From Anaerolineae bacterium (lineage in GTDB: Bacteria > Chloroflexota > Anaerolineae > Anaerolineales > Anaerolineaceae): a stretch of DNA of 64,000 bases. The notes below the pieces were generated by a model. It was not told where the DNA came from. It did not search any database and saw only the letters and a list, made by a program, of their open reading frames with translations. Shown here piece after piece: positions 1-8,300 of the stretch. How positions within the stretch are numbered: the first letter of the stretch is position 1; every line of letters starts with the position of its first letter. Where the stretch lies: NCBI GenBank assembly GCA_013178295.1, contig JABLWW010000003.1:123916-187915 (forward strand), read 5' to 3'. Both the position numbers and the translations under genes were made by a program.

Positions 1-430
1 AGACCGGCGTATCGGGCCCGGTGAAACGATGGAGACGATTCTTGCCGAAATCCGAAGTGTCGTGGGCCCTCTAGGGGGTGAAGCTTACATCCCCGATCAA
101 CCAGTTTTGACACATACTGGTCAGCGGCTCGATGGCCCTTCGTTTTATCCTGGCTGGTTGCTATCAGAAGATTCCCCTTTGTTGGAAATCGGCAAAGAGA
201 CCTATCGGTCGTTGTGGTCAAGCCAACCCGAAGTTGGCGTCTGGCGATTTAGCACGGATGGAACCTATTCAGCTGGGGTTGCCAATATTCCAACACTTGG
301 CTTTGGTCCGCAAGAAGCGCAATATGTGCATACACCCGAAGACCAGATAAATTTAGAGAAAATGCGCAAAGCCGCGATGTTTTATGCGCTGTTTCCTTTG
401 GTTTATGTTGCCATGAATAAAAATCACTAA
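1..430 (+). CDS. ygeY: YgeY-like M20-family hydrolase, C-terminal part (5' end outside window)
   Basis: Only the last 142 codons are present. The reading frame is open from base 2, beginning DRRIGPGET, which matches the internal DRR-x3-GE motif of M20 peptidases of the YgeY type; the ATG at 29 is therefore internal and not the start. Later landmarks are GVANIPTLGFGP and VHTPEDQI, which fit the metal-ligand region near the end of M20 enzymes. Family members are zinc-dependent amidohydrolases or deacylases, and YgeY is linked to selenium-associated purine breakdown. The gene ends 26 bases before ygeW, and that YgeY-YgeW pairing is the main reason to prefer YgeY over ArgE or DapE. The exact substrate cannot be read from this fragment. 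Confidence 0.85.
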   Translation, partial: DRRIGPGETMETILAEIRSVVGPLGGEAYIPDQPVLTHTGQRLDGPSFYPGWLLSEDSPLLEIGKETYRSLWSSQPEVGVWRFSTDGTYSAGVANIPTLGFGPQEAQYVHTPEDQINLEKMRKAAMFYALFPLVYVAMNKNH

Positions 431-456
431 AACAAATATCAGGAGTGTATAGAAAG

Positions 457-1449
457 ATGAAAACGACTTTATTCCACAAAGACTTTATTACAACCGAAGA
501 CTGGAGTGTGGACGAGCTGGAGGCAATGCTGGAGGCGGCTGGCGAATTGAAGCGCCGTTTTGCGTTTGGCGAAGCTCATGATCATATTTTGCGCAGCAAG
601 ACTCTTTTTATGTTGTTTTTCGAGGAGTCGACACGCACGCGCAACTCGTTTGAATCGGGTATCACGCAACTTGGCGGTCATGCTATCTATTTGACCCCCA
701 GCGCCACACAGGTAGGGCATGGCGAGAATGCAAAAGATACTGGAATGGTGTTGGAGCGTTATGGGCATGGGATTGCTGTACGCGATTGTCGCACAAATAT
801 TGGACAAGCGTATCAATATGAACTTGCTAAATTTATTGATATCCCCGTGATTTCTATGCAGGATGATGTGGATCATCCCTGCCAGGCAATGGCGGATTTG
901 ATGACTATCAAGGAAAGATTTGGCAATGATTTGCGCGGACGCAAGTTTGTCATTTCCTGGACGTATGCTCCCAAGTATGTTCGCCCGCTTTCGGTACCTC
1001 AGGCGCTCATTATGTTGATGACGCGCTTTGGTATGGACGTTACTCTGGCGCATCCTAAGGGCTTTGAAATGATGCCCAAATGTTTGGAAGCCGCCAGGAA
1101 ACATGCTCAAGAGAATGGCACGAAGTTCGAAATTGTTGACGACATGGATGCTGCCATCAAGGATGCGGATATTGTTTATGCCAAAAGCTGGGGGCCAATT
1201 ATGGTTACCGAGGAACCCAAAGAGGTACAGGCGATGTGTGACCAACACAAGCAATGGATATGTGATGAACGCCGTATGTCATTAGCAAAACCCAGCTCGA
1301 TTTATATGCACTGTATGCCAATTGATCGGGGCTATGAGGCTACAGATGCTGTTGTTGACGGTCCACATTCGGTGATCTATGATGAGGCTGAGAATCGTTT
1401 GCACGTACAGAAGGCCTTGATGGCTTTGACAATGGGCGGCAGGATATAG
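457..1449 (+). CDS. ygeW: YgeW-type knotted carbamoyltransferase
   Basis: A 330-residue transcarbamylase of the aspartate/ornithine carbamoyltransferase superfamily, YgeW branch. Carbamoyl-phosphate binding is shown by STRTR at residues 58-62 and by HPCQAMAD; the usual HCLP motif appears as HCMP near the C terminus. ATG 457 is chosen because AGGAG lies at 441-445; an upstream in-frame GTG at 445 overlaps that ribosome site and is unlikely. YgeW enzymes make or phosphorolyse a carbamoylated purine-breakdown intermediate; the physiological substrate is not set by sequence. The gene follows ygeY closely and is closed by a strong terminator at 1471-1527. An ordinary ornithine carbamoyltransferase is the alternative, less likely given the neighbour. 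Confidence 0.9.
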   Translation: MKTTLFHKDFITTEDWSVDELEAMLEAAGELKRRFAFGEAHDHILRSKTLFMLFFEESTRTRNSFESGITQLGGHAIYLTPSATQVGHGENAKDTGMVLERYGHGIAVRDCRTNIGQAYQYELAKFIDIPVISMQDDVDHPCQAMADLMTIKERFGNDLRGRKFVISWTYAPKYVRPLSVPQALIMLMTRFGMDVTLAHPKGFEMMPKCLEAARKHAQENGTKFEIVDDMDAAIKDADIVYAKSWGPIMVTEEPKEVQAMCDQHKQWICDERRMSLAKPSSIYMHCMPIDRGYEATDAVVDGPHSVIYDEAENRLHVQKALMALTMGGRI

Positions 1450-1470
1450 ATAATACGTCTTTGTAACTTG

Positions 1471-1527
1471 GCGGAGATTATGGATGTTATTAATAGCTTG
1501 TCTGCTCCATAATCTCCGCACTTTTTT
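1471..1527 (+). terminator. Intrinsic terminator after ygeW
   Basis: A perfect 14-bp inverted repeat (GCGGAGATTATGGA at 1471-1484 and its complement at 1506-1519) with a 21-base loop is followed by CTTTTTT. It should end ygeY-ygeW transcripts and separate them from the MoaD/AOR pair that begins 19 bases downstream. Confidence 0.85.
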
Positions 1528-1530
1528 GCC

Positions 1531-1548
1531 CATTCGTGTTTACGAATG
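1531..1548 (+). promoter_or_regulatory. Hairpin over the start codon of the MoaD-like gene
   Basis: CATTCGTGTTTACGAATG is a 7-bp inverted repeat with a 4-base loop, and its last three bases are the ATG start at 1546. No Shine-Dalgarno sequence precedes that ATG. In RNA the hairpin would cover the start codon; in DNA it could be an operator. Either role is inference. Confidence 0.4.
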
Positions 1549-1776
1549 AAAGAAAAGCAAATTAAAGCGATTATCCAGGTGGAAAGATTGCCAGGAGAGC
1601 CGCGTCAATCTATTGAGGTAGTGGCTGGTGTAACCATCCTGGAGGCTTTGGCATCTGTAGGTGTATCGTTGCAACAGCCGGTGGTTGCTTTGGTTAATGG
1701 AAAAACATCTGATATGAACTATGTCGTGCGACCAGGAGATTATGTTGTTTTGCTGCCTCAAATTGCTGGAGGGTAA
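1546..1776 (+). CDS. MoaD/ThiS-family sulfur-carrier protein
   Basis: A 76-residue beta-grasp protein ending in Gly-Gly, the C-terminal tail that is adenylated and thiocarboxylated in MoaD and ThiS proteins. Such proteins donate sulfur for the dithiolene of molybdopterin or tungstopterin. The stop codon sits directly before the AOR start, and the GGAGGG that ends this gene serves as the ribosome site of the next, so the two are translationally coupled. This pairing suggests a carrier dedicated to the tungsten pterin of the AOR. The ATG lies in a hairpin without a visible ribosome site. A general MoaD role cannot be excluded. Confidence 0.85.
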   Translation: MKEKQIKAIIQVERLPGEPRQSIEVVAGVTILEALASVGVSLQQPVVALVNGKTSDMNYVVRPGDYVVLLPQIAGG

Positions 1777-3660
1777 ATGATGGAAAAAGTTTTGCAGACA
1801 TTTGAATCGTTCCCCGTTCAGAAGTTTTTGGATGGAAAAAGCGCCTGGACAGGGCAGGTTTTGAAAGTGGATTTGTCTTCGGGAGAGATGCGTGTAGACC
1901 GGCAGGGAGAAGATTTTTACCGTAGATATTTAGGGGGGAGAGGGGTAATTTTGTATTATCTGCTCAACGAAACTCCACCAGGCGTTGATGCTCTTGCTGC
2001 TGAGAACCTGTTGATTTTTGCGCCTGGGTTATTAACTGGGACGGTTTTACCTGGATCTGGAAGGCATGCGGTGGGAGGCAAGTCGCCTTTGACAGGAGCG
2101 CTGGCGAGCGGAGAGGCGGGCGGTTTTTGGGGGGCTGAACTAAAGCGCGCTGGTTATGACGCCATTGTGATTTCAGGTAAAGCGCAGACCCCTGTGTATT
2201 TGTGGATACGTGATGGGAAAGTCGAAATTCGCGATGCTTCACATCTCTGGGGTAAGCTGACCGCTGATGCGCAGGATATTATTCGTGCTGAACTTGGGGA
2301 CAAGAATATTCGCACGGCCTTGATTGGCCCTGCTGGTGAAAATCTGGTGCGTTTTGCCAGCGTAATGCACGATGTCAATCGTGCGGCAGGGCGTTCTGGT
2401 TTGGGCGCTGTGATGGGGAGCAAAAACCTTAAGGCTGTTGCAGTACGGGGTAGCATGAATGTTGGGTTGGCAAATAAGGAGGTTTTGGATGAGACGCTCA
2501 AGTGGATTTTGAGCGGTTATAAAACGATGATGGGGTGGGCAATAAAATATGGCACGCCTGGATCGGTTCGCTATAACCATGATAGCGGGGGGACGGCTAT
2601 CAACAATTACCGTGACTCTGCTCTCGAGGGTATTGAGCAGCTAGAAGCCAAAAGCTATTTTCCAAAATTTGTAACGGCACGGGATACGTGTTACCGTTGT
2701 CCGGTGCGTTGCAAGACAGTGGTTAACTATCGGGGAGAGGGAGCTAATATCGAAGGGAAGTATGGCGGGCCAGAATATGAAACTTTTGGCGCGCTGGGCC
2801 CACTATGTCGGATAAATGATCCTGTGGCAGTTGCCAAAGCGAATGAGCTTTGCGCTGCGTATGGATTGGACACTATCTCTTCTGGCGGAACAGTTGCCTT
2901 TACAATGGAGTGTGCAGAAAAAGGACTTTTACATGGTTTTGATTTTGTCCCCGAATTTGGTAATGGTGCTTCGTTGATCGAAAGTATTACACGTATTGCC
3001 AGGCGCGAAGGAATTGGTGACTGGATGGCTGAAGGCAGTGCCCGTATGGCGCAAAAAATTGGCAAAAACGCTATTGAAATGCTGGCGGTGGCAAAAGGGC
3101 AGGAGCTTCCTTTGCATGATCCGCGTATGAAGAATGCGACTGCACTGGGGTATGCTCTATCGCCTACAGGCGCAGATCACATGCATAATCTGCTGGATAA
3201 TTTTGCCAATTTCCCTGATTCAGATGTTACAAACCGACTGAAAGAGATGGGTATTGATGCGCCGTTGCCTTTGTTCGGTTTGTCAGACGAAAAGATTAAG
3301 GCGTATATGTATGAGGTTGCTGTCAAACATGTGTTTGATAGTGCGGTCATTTGCCAGTTTTATCCCTATGAGTATCGGCATCTTTGCGCAGCGTTGAGCG
3401 CAGCTGGCGGATGGGAAGTGAGCATACAAGAGGTGCACCAGATTGGGCGGCGTATAGCCATTATGGCTCGACAATACCTATTGCGAGAAGGCTTCACCGT
3501 CCAGGACGATACCCTCTCCGCAAGAGCTTTTTATCGCCTAAAAGATGGTCCAATTGCAGGTAGAGGTTTAACGATACAAGAGCTAAAGCAGGGTGTGCAA
3601 CGTTATTTTGAGTTGATGGGATGGGATGATCGGGGCGTGCCGCCGCCAAACATTTCATGA
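1777..3660 (+). CDS. Tungsten-type aldehyde:ferredoxin oxidoreductase
   Basis: A 627-residue member of the AOR family, which oxidises aldehydes to carboxylic acids with ferredoxin as acceptor, using a bis-pterin tungsten centre and one [4Fe-4S] cluster. The N-terminal pterin domain has GGRGVILYYLLNE. Cluster ligands are visible as CYRCPVRC (C305, C308, C312), with C526 in DSAVIC as the probable fourth. The length is normal for the family. ATG at 1777 directly follows the upstream stop; a second ATG at 1780 is possible. Its 3' end overlaps the end of argH by 58 bases on the other strand. Paralogues act on different aldehydes, so the substrate is unknown; placement beside purine genes suggests, but does not prove, a role in that catabolism. 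Confidence 0.92.
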   Translation: MMEKVLQTFESFPVQKFLDGKSAWTGQVLKVDLSSGEMRVDRQGEDFYRRYLGGRGVILYYLLNETPPGVDALAAENLLIFAPGLLTGTVLPGSGRHAVGGKSPLTGALASGEAGGFWGAELKRAGYDAIVISGKAQTPVYLWIRDGKVEIRDASHLWGKLTADAQDIIRAELGDKNIRTALIGPAGENLVRFASVMHDVNRAAGRSGLGAVMGSKNLKAVAVRGSMNVGLANKEVLDETLKWILSGYKTMMGWAIKYGTPGSVRYNHDSGGTAINNYRDSALEGIEQLEAKSYFPKFVTARDTCYRCPVRCKTVVNYRGEGANIEGKYGGPEYETFGALGPLCRINDPVAVAKANELCAAYGLDTISSGGTVAFTMECAEKGLLHGFDFVPEFGNGASLIESITRIARREGIGDWMAEGSARMAQKIGKNAIEMLAVAKGQELPLHDPRMKNATALGYALSPTGADHMHNLLDNFANFPDSDVTNRLKEMGIDAPLPLFGLSDEKIKAYMYEVAVKHVFDSAVICQFYPYEYRHLCAALSAAGGWEVSIQEVHQIGRRIAIMARQYLLREGFTVQDDTLSARAFYRLKDGPIAGRGLTIQELKQGVQRYFELMGWDDRGVPPPNIS

Positions 3661-5036
3661 GGTTTGGGTTTTAACAGCGTATTGCGTGCCTGCTCGAGTT
3701 GCATCTTAACCATGAGCGGTGAAGTGCCCCCGATGGCGTTTCTCCGTTCGATACTTTTCCATGGGTCAAAGACTTCGAGAACGTCATTTTCAATCGCGGG
3801 GTAAAGTGATTTGAAATCGTCTATTGACAAGGCGGACAATGCCAGCCCCTTTGTTGCGGCAAGCGAAACGGCCTGGGCGGAGAGCTTGTGCGCTTCTCGA
3901 AAAGGGACCCCTTTGCTCACCAGATAGTCTGCCAAATCGGTAGCCATCATGCTGTCGTCAATGGCAGAAAGCATTTTTTCAGGGCACGGCGTGATTGTTT
4001 CGACTGCGCCTGCCAGAACAGGGAGCAGGAGAAGGAGTGTGTCGAATGACGAGAACACAAGAGGTTTATCGTCTTGTAAGTCTTTGTCATACGTAGAGGG
4101 TAAGCTTTTGAGTATCGTTAGCAGACTTACTAGATTTCCAGTGAGGATGCCTGATTTGCCGCGCGCAATTTCAAACATATCCGGATTCTTTTTCTGTGGC
4201 ATCAGGCTCGACCCGGTTGCGTAGGCGTCTGATAGGACAAAAAAACCGAATTCTGCACTGGAAAACATGATCAGTATTTCTGCCAGCTTGCTGAGGTGAA
4301 TCCCCAGCAAAGCCGAGGCGAAGAGAAACTCTGCGGCAAAATCGCGGTCAGAAACGGCGTCAATGCTGTTTGGGGCAGGTTGTTCGAAGTCCAGGTCTTT
4401 AGCGAGAGCGTTGCGGTCAATCGGGAAGGGGCATCCTGCCAAAGCACCGCATCCAAGAGGAAGAATAGCAGCGTGTTTAAAAATATCTAGCAGGCGTTGT
4501 CGGTCGCGCTCAAGCTGCCAGAAAAAAGACAGCCACCAATGAGCTAGCAAGATTGGCTGGGCGCGGCGTAAATGCGTGTAGCCAGGTAATAATATCTGCA
4601 ACCCTCTCTCAGCCTGACACAAAAAAGCAAACTGCAATTTCTCCAACACTTCCACCAGCAAAGGAACATGCTCCATCAGCCAAAGCCGAAAATCTGTAGC
4701 AACCTGATCATTACGGCTACGCCCAGTGTGCAGTTTACCTGCAACAGAGCCGATTAATTCGCCAAGACGACGTTCAATTGCTGTGTGGATGTCTTCATCA
4801 GTTGGGAAAAAAACAAATGCCTGATTGTTAAACTCGACCCGGATTTTCTCTAACCCCTGCACAATCAAATCACTTTCGTGTGAACTAATCACGCCAGCAG
4901 CCGCCAATGCCTTTGCCCAAGCAATACTGCCGCGAATATCCTGATATGCCAGCCGTTGATCAAAAGACAATGAACTGTTAAGTTTCCAGGCTTGTGCGTC
5001 CAGTTCTTGCTGAAAATTTCCTCCCCAAAGCGTCAT
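3603..5036 (-). CDS. argH: Argininosuccinate lyase
   Basis: A 477-residue cytosolic lyase that splits argininosuccinate into arginine and fumarate, the last step of arginine synthesis. The superfamily signature GSSLMPQKKNPD lies near residues 279-290, and KLHTGRSRNDQ is the conserved N-terminal substrate motif. GAGGAGG upstream supports the ATG at 5036. It follows argG by 90 bases on the same strand, with a 10-bp hairpin between them. The C-terminal tail is slightly longer than usual and runs antisense into the end of the AOR gene. Confidence 0.96.
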   Translation of the reverse strand: MTLWGGNFQQELDAQAWKLNSSLSFDQRLAYQDIRGSIAWAKALAAAGVISSHESDLIVQGLEKIRVEFNNQAFVFFPTDEDIHTAIERRLGELIGSVAGKLHTGRSRNDQVATDFRLWLMEHVPLLVEVLEKLQFAFLCQAERGLQILLPGYTHLRRAQPILLAHWWLSFFWQLERDRQRLLDIFKHAAILPLGCGALAGCPFPIDRNALAKDLDFEQPAPNSIDAVSDRDFAAEFLFASALLGIHLSKLAEILIMFSSAEFGFFVLSDAYATGSSLMPQKKNPDMFEIARGKSGILTGNLVSLLTILKSLPSTYDKDLQDDKPLVFSSFDTLLLLLPVLAGAVETITPCPEKMLSAIDDSMMATDLADYLVSKGVPFREAHKLSAQAVSLAATKGLALSALSIDDFKSLYPAIENDVLEVFDPWKSIERRNAIGGTSPLMVKMQLEQARNTLLKPKPHEMFGGGTPRSSHPINSK

Positions 5037-5069
5037 ATATCAGCCTCCTCAAAAAAAATTTAGCATTTC

Positions 5070-5102
5070 AAAGGCTGCCACGAAAAATCTTAGGCAGCCT
5101 TT
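5070..5102 (-). promoter_or_regulatory. Hairpin between argG and argH
   Basis: A perfect 10-bp repeat (AAAGGCTGCC at 5070-5079 pairing with 5093-5102) with a 13-base loop. On the minus strand a T-run follows only after about ten bases, so it is a poor terminator. It may tune or stabilise the argG-argH transcript. Confidence 0.5.
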
Positions 5103-5126
5103 GAACACAATTGTAATGCCAAACCA

Positions 5127-6395
5127 TCAATCACGTTTGAAGCGTGAATAGTCTGGGCGCGGGATATCCAACCCGGAAACGGGCAATCCCATCAGAGAGC
5201 GAACCTTCAGCGGTAGACCAAAGAGATGAATAAACCCTTCGGCTTCCGATTGATCATATACGTCCTCTTGCCCAAAGGATGCAAAGTCTTCGCGATAAAG
5301 CGAGAACGGTGACTTACGCCCTACAGGGATAACATTGCCTTTGTATAATTTCAATCTCACTGTACCAGTTACTGGTCCCTGTGTCGAGTCAATGAAAGCA
5401 TCCAGAGCTTCACGCAGCGGAGTAAACCAAAGACCATCATAGACAAGCTCAGCATAGCGCTGGGCAATCAGGTCCTTGTAATGCAGGGTGTATTTGTCAA
5501 GGCAAATGGATTCGAGTTCGCGATGCGCCTCAAGAAGGATTGTGCCACCAGGGGTTTCATATACACCGTGCGATTTCATCCCAACCAGACGGTTTTCTAC
5601 TAGGTCAACACGCCCAATACCGTGCTTTCCACCCAAGGCATTTAATTTTTCTACCAGGGCAGCGGGAGAATATTTCTTACCATCAATCGCAACAGGGGTG
5701 CCTGACTCGAAATCAATTTCGATATATTCAGGAGCATCTGGTGCTTTTTCTGGAGATACAGAAAGAATAAACATACTCTCTTCTGGTTCAAGCCATGGGT
5801 TTTCTAATAGGCCACCTTCGTGCGAGAGATGCCATAGGTTGCGGTCACGGCTATAAATAGATTTTCGCGTTGCTGTAATAGGGATATGATGTGCTTCGGC
5901 GTAGGCAATGGCATCCTCGCGAGAGCGTATATCCCACTCGCGCCATGGGGCGATCACAGTGAGGCGCGGGTCCAGTGCCATGAATGTAAGTTCAAAACGC
6001 ACCTGGTCATTGCCTTTACCTGTACAACCATGGGCAACCGCATCGGCACTTTCAGCATGAGCAACTTCAACCAGATGTTTGGCAATTAATGGGCGCGCAA
6101 TTGAAGTGCCTAGCAGATACTTGCGCTCATAGATAGCTCCCGAACGCAGGAGACGAAATAGATATTCCCCTGCAAACTCCTCGCGCATATCATGGATGAT
6201 GAGCTTGCTTGCGCCGCTGGATAAGGCTTTGGCTTCCAGCCCGCTCAACTCTTCTTCCTGACCTATGTTTGCGCAAAAACAGACGACTTCACATTGATAG
6301 TTCTCCTTAAGCCACGGAACGATTACAGATGTATCCAGTCCGCCAGAATAAGCAAGAACCACCTTTTTTACAGCTATTTTTTTGTGTTTGGACAT
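5127..6395 (-). CDS. argG: Argininosuccinate synthase
   Basis: A 422-residue ATP-pyrophosphatase that joins citrulline and aspartate into argininosuccinate. The ATP loop AYSGGLDTS is near residues 15-23, and the [13 protein letters not shown] region binds substrate. AAGGAGG upstream fixes the ATG at 6395. It heads argG-argH. The upstream 170 bases hold a promoter, a short Arg-rich reading frame and a terminator that together look like ribosome-mediated attenuation, so expression probably rises when charged arginine tRNA is scarce. Confidence 0.97.
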   Translation of the reverse strand: MSKHKKIAVKKVVLAYSGGLDTSVIVPWLKENYQCEVVCFCANIGQEEELSGLEAKALSSGASKLIIHDMREEFAGEYLFRLLRSGAIYERKYLLGTSIARPLIAKHLVEVAHAESADAVAHGCTGKGNDQVRFELTFMALDPRLTVIAPWREWDIRSREDAIAYAEAHHIPITATRKSIYSRDRNLWHLSHEGGLLENPWLEPEESMFILSVSPEKAPDAPEYIEIDFESGTPVAIDGKKYSPAALVEKLNALGGKHGIGRVDLVENRLVGMKSHGVYETPGGTILLEAHRELESICLDKYTLHYKDLIAQRYAELVYDGLWFTPLREALDAFIDSTQGPVTGTVRLKLYKGNVIPVGRKSPFSLYREDFASFGQEDVYDQSEAEGFIHLFGLPLKVRSLMGLPVSGLDIPRPDYSRFKRD

Positions 6396-6420
6396 GTTTT
6401 AAACCTCCTTGATAGGGATA

Positions 6421-6450
6421 AAATAAAAAGCCTTCCTGTAGGGGAAGGCT
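6421..6450 (-). terminator. Attenuator terminator in the argG leader
   Basis: On the minus strand AGCCTTCC (6450-6443) pairs with GGAAGGCT (6436-6429) around a 6-base loop and is followed by TTTTATTT, ending 25 bases before the argG start. Its left arm (AAGCC at 6451-6447 and CCCC at 6444-6441) can instead pair with GGCTT at 6502-6498 and GGG at 6509-6507, giving a possible antiterminator. Pairings were read by eye and not computed. Confidence 0.75.
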
Positions 6451-6483
6451 TGGGATGACATTGTTGAAAGAGATAATGTTACA

Positions 6484-6564
6484 TCAATGCATATCAGAAG
6501 CCGCTACCCACAGGGAAACGGGGAAAGAATTTCGTCGGCCTCGTCGCAGTTGATTTCTGTTCAT
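6484..6564 (-). CDS. Arg-rich leader peptide of argG (attenuator)
   Basis: A 26-codon reading frame starting MNRNQLRRGRRN has five arginines in its first eleven residues, four of them encoded by CGA. It begins about 10 bases after a -10 box, so the message would be leaderless, and it ends 33 bases before the terminator stem that precedes argG. The order promoter, Arg codons, alternative hairpins, terminator, argG is the classical amino-acid attenuation layout. A ribosome stalled for charged Arg-tRNA would favour the antiterminator. There is no Shine-Dalgarno sequence; translation is inferred. Confidence 0.6.
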   Translation of the reverse strand: MNRNQLRRGRRNSFPVSLWVAASDMH

Positions 6565-6574
6565 GATAGTATGT

Positions 6575-6603
6575 TTTTTATCACAGGTATGAAATTCTGT
6601 CAA
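6575..6603 (-). promoter_or_regulatory. Promoter of the argG leader
   Basis: A perfect -35 TTGACA (6603-6598) and a -10 TAAAAA (6580-6575) are separated by 17 bases, placing the start of transcription close to base 6567, only a few bases before the leader ATG at 6564. Confidence 0.7.
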
Positions 6604-6620
6604 CAGATTTTTATGGCAGT

Positions 6621-7850
6621 TCACGTCCCATTTTTTGATGGTTCAGAGACAAAAGCAATTAGCAATAATGTGGTCAAAAATGCAGCAGCAGCTGCAAATA
6701 GAAAAGTGACCGGGTAACCATAAACATCTGCCAGCCATCCTCCTAAAACAGGCGCCAGAATTGTGCTGGGGGCAATCAAGGTGTTCGCAATGCCAACATA
6801 AAGGGGTTTCTCTTCTGTATTGCCAAAGTTCAGAGCATACGCCATACTGAGAAACAAGACAGTATTGGAGATGCCTGTTAGAACAAAAATTGGATAGAAA
6901 CCCTGATCTGTATGGACAAATGCAGCGAGCAATGGCGCCAGAGCAGTAAATATCATGCCAATGATTAGAACCCATTTCTTGCTCCAATGGTCAGAGAGCC
7001 AGCCCAGGAAAAGTGTCGCAAGGGTCTGTGAAGCCATCAGCACACTGGTTAATAAACCTGCTGTTGATTTGCTTACACCATAATACTTGACGGCATAGAC
7101 AATATAAAAAGCCGATGCCATTAAGCCAAAGTGCGACAGGTTGCGAGCAATGATATACCATAAAAAAGACCGGTTCGAGCGAATGATTTGAACAGTACGA
7201 GTTACAATCGGGGCTTCATTGGTGGCAACATCCCCAAGTTTGCGCTCGGGTTCGCGAGTAGAATACAAGCCAAACCACGATATAGTGAACATTACACATG
7301 CAATCAAAAAGCACGCGGTGAAACCAAAGTGCTGTCCAAGCCGCTCCAGCAATATCCCGGAGGCAATGGCTGCAACGCTCGCACAGAGATTAAATAGAGC
7401 CGACTGAAATCCAAAAAAGGTTGTAAGCCGGCTAGATGGTATTACTTTACTGATCAGTATTTGCCAGCCATTGGCAGCGAAGCCACTGCCAATACCCTGC
7501 CAGATCAACAGAATGAGCGCCAATGTAATGCCAGCTTTGATACCCAAGGCGGGCAATGCGAATGCAATCAATGCAAAGCCCAAAAAGGGCAAACGTTCAT
7601 GAATGGTGTTTTGCAGTACATACGGCTTGAGATAAGCCAATTGTCCAATTTTTCTGGCTGTGAACAGCTGAGGAAACTGCCATCCCATGTTATGGATAGC
7701 AGGTATTAAGCCAATGATGAGAGCTGAATCAGTCATGGTTGCAAAAAAGAGCGGGATGATAGTGGAAAAAGAAGCAAAGCCCAAGGCAAAACCGAAAAAG
7801 CTGGCATCCAGAAGGTTAACAGCAATGTTGTGATACAAGTTTTGTTTCAT
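6621..7850 (-). CDS. Major facilitator superfamily transporter
   Basis: A 409-residue polytopic membrane protein with about 12 hydrophobic segments and loops typical of MFS carriers, such as GWLSDHWSKKWVLIIGM, which matches the conserved loop 2/3 pattern. The start is set at ATG 7850; a GTG at 7910 would add 20 hydrophilic, Cys-rich residues unlike an MFS N terminus. Neither start has a strong ribosome site. It lies upstream of the argG leader on the same strand. The substrate is not evident and the proximity to arginine genes is not proof of an arginine-related role. Confidence 0.85.
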   Translation of the reverse strand: MKQNLYHNIAVNLLDASFFGFALGFASFSTIIPLFFATMTDSALIIGLIPAIHNMGWQFPQLFTARKIGQLAYLKPYVLQNTIHERLPFLGFALIAFALPALGIKAGITLALILLIWQGIGSGFAANGWQILISKVIPSSRLTTFFGFQSALFNLCASVAAIASGILLERLGQHFGFTACFLIACVMFTISWFGLYSTREPERKLGDVATNEAPIVTRTVQIIRSNRSFLWYIIARNLSHFGLMASAFYIVYAVKYYGVSKSTAGLLTSVLMASQTLATLFLGWLSDHWSKKWVLIIGMIFTALAPLLAAFVHTDQGFYPIFVLTGISNTVLFLSMAYALNFGNTEEKPLYVGIANTLIAPSTILAPVLGGWLADVYGYPVTFLFAAAAAFLTTLLLIAFVSEPSKNGT

Positions 7851-7883
7851 ACAGAGACACAAACGAGTCTTTATCTTTAAGCT

Positions 7884-7914
7884 GCATGTGGATGGCTTTT
7901 TGCCACCCACATGC
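7884..7914. repeat. Strong hairpin upstream of the MFS gene
   Basis: Thirteen-base arms (GCATGTGGATGGC at 7884-7896 and 7902-7914) pair at 12 of 13 positions around TTTTT. It sits between the small acidic gene and the MFS gene. No clear T-run follows on either strand, so it may be a weak terminator or a 5' leader structure. Confidence 0.5.
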
Positions 7915-7978
7915 GCAGACGAATGCGTTTGTTTTTGTTGACGATCAGGTGGTTTTTCAGAGATACACCATGAATTTT

Positions 7979-8215
7979 TTAGTATTCATCCTCGGCATCA
8001 TCCAGCCAGATATCTTCATCTTCATCATCTTCCTCTTCAAGCTCTTCCCACTCTTCCAATTCCTCTTCATCTTCCCAATCTTCATCTGGCAAAACCTCCG
8101 CAGAGGGCGAATATGTTCTACAACCTGCATCAGGGTCAATCTCTACAGCGGCAGCACTGCAAAAGTTGTCATCCAGGAAGGCACAATCCAGGTAGTAGCA
8201 TCGTATTCGGGGCAT
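7979..8215 (-). CDS. Small acidic cysteine-containing protein
   Basis: A 78-residue protein in two parts. The first forty residues hold spaced cysteines (C6, C11, C19 and C32) resembling small DUF1540-type metal-binding proteins; the rest is an almost uninterrupted run of Asp and Glu with some Trp. TAGGAGG sits just upstream of the ATG and a good promoter lies at 8301-8329, so the gene is real despite its low complexity. Function is unknown; metal or zinc binding is a guess from the cysteines. The acidic tail might bind cations or a basic partner. Confidence 0.75.
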   Translation of the reverse strand: MPRIRCYYLDCAFLDDNFCSAAAVEIDPDAGCRTYSPSAEVLPDEDWEDEEELEEWEELEEEDDEDEDIWLDDAEDEY

Positions 8216-8300
8216 TAGAATCCTCCTAAAAGATTATTTTTATGAAAACCCATCAAGCAGATTTTTCCTCTCCGCATATTTAGACCGTTAATCGGCTGCG

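Noticed and set aside
469..1254. A 261-codon open frame antisense to ygeW
   Set aside because: It lies entirely opposite a well-conserved gene, has no ribosome site, and its Cys/His-rich composition is that of a shadow frame.
6396..6570. T-box riboswitch before argG
   Set aside because: GTGGGTAGCGGC slightly resembles the T-box antiterminator core, but the AGGGTGGnACCGCG motif and the stem I landmarks are missing; the Arg-rich ORF explains the leader better.
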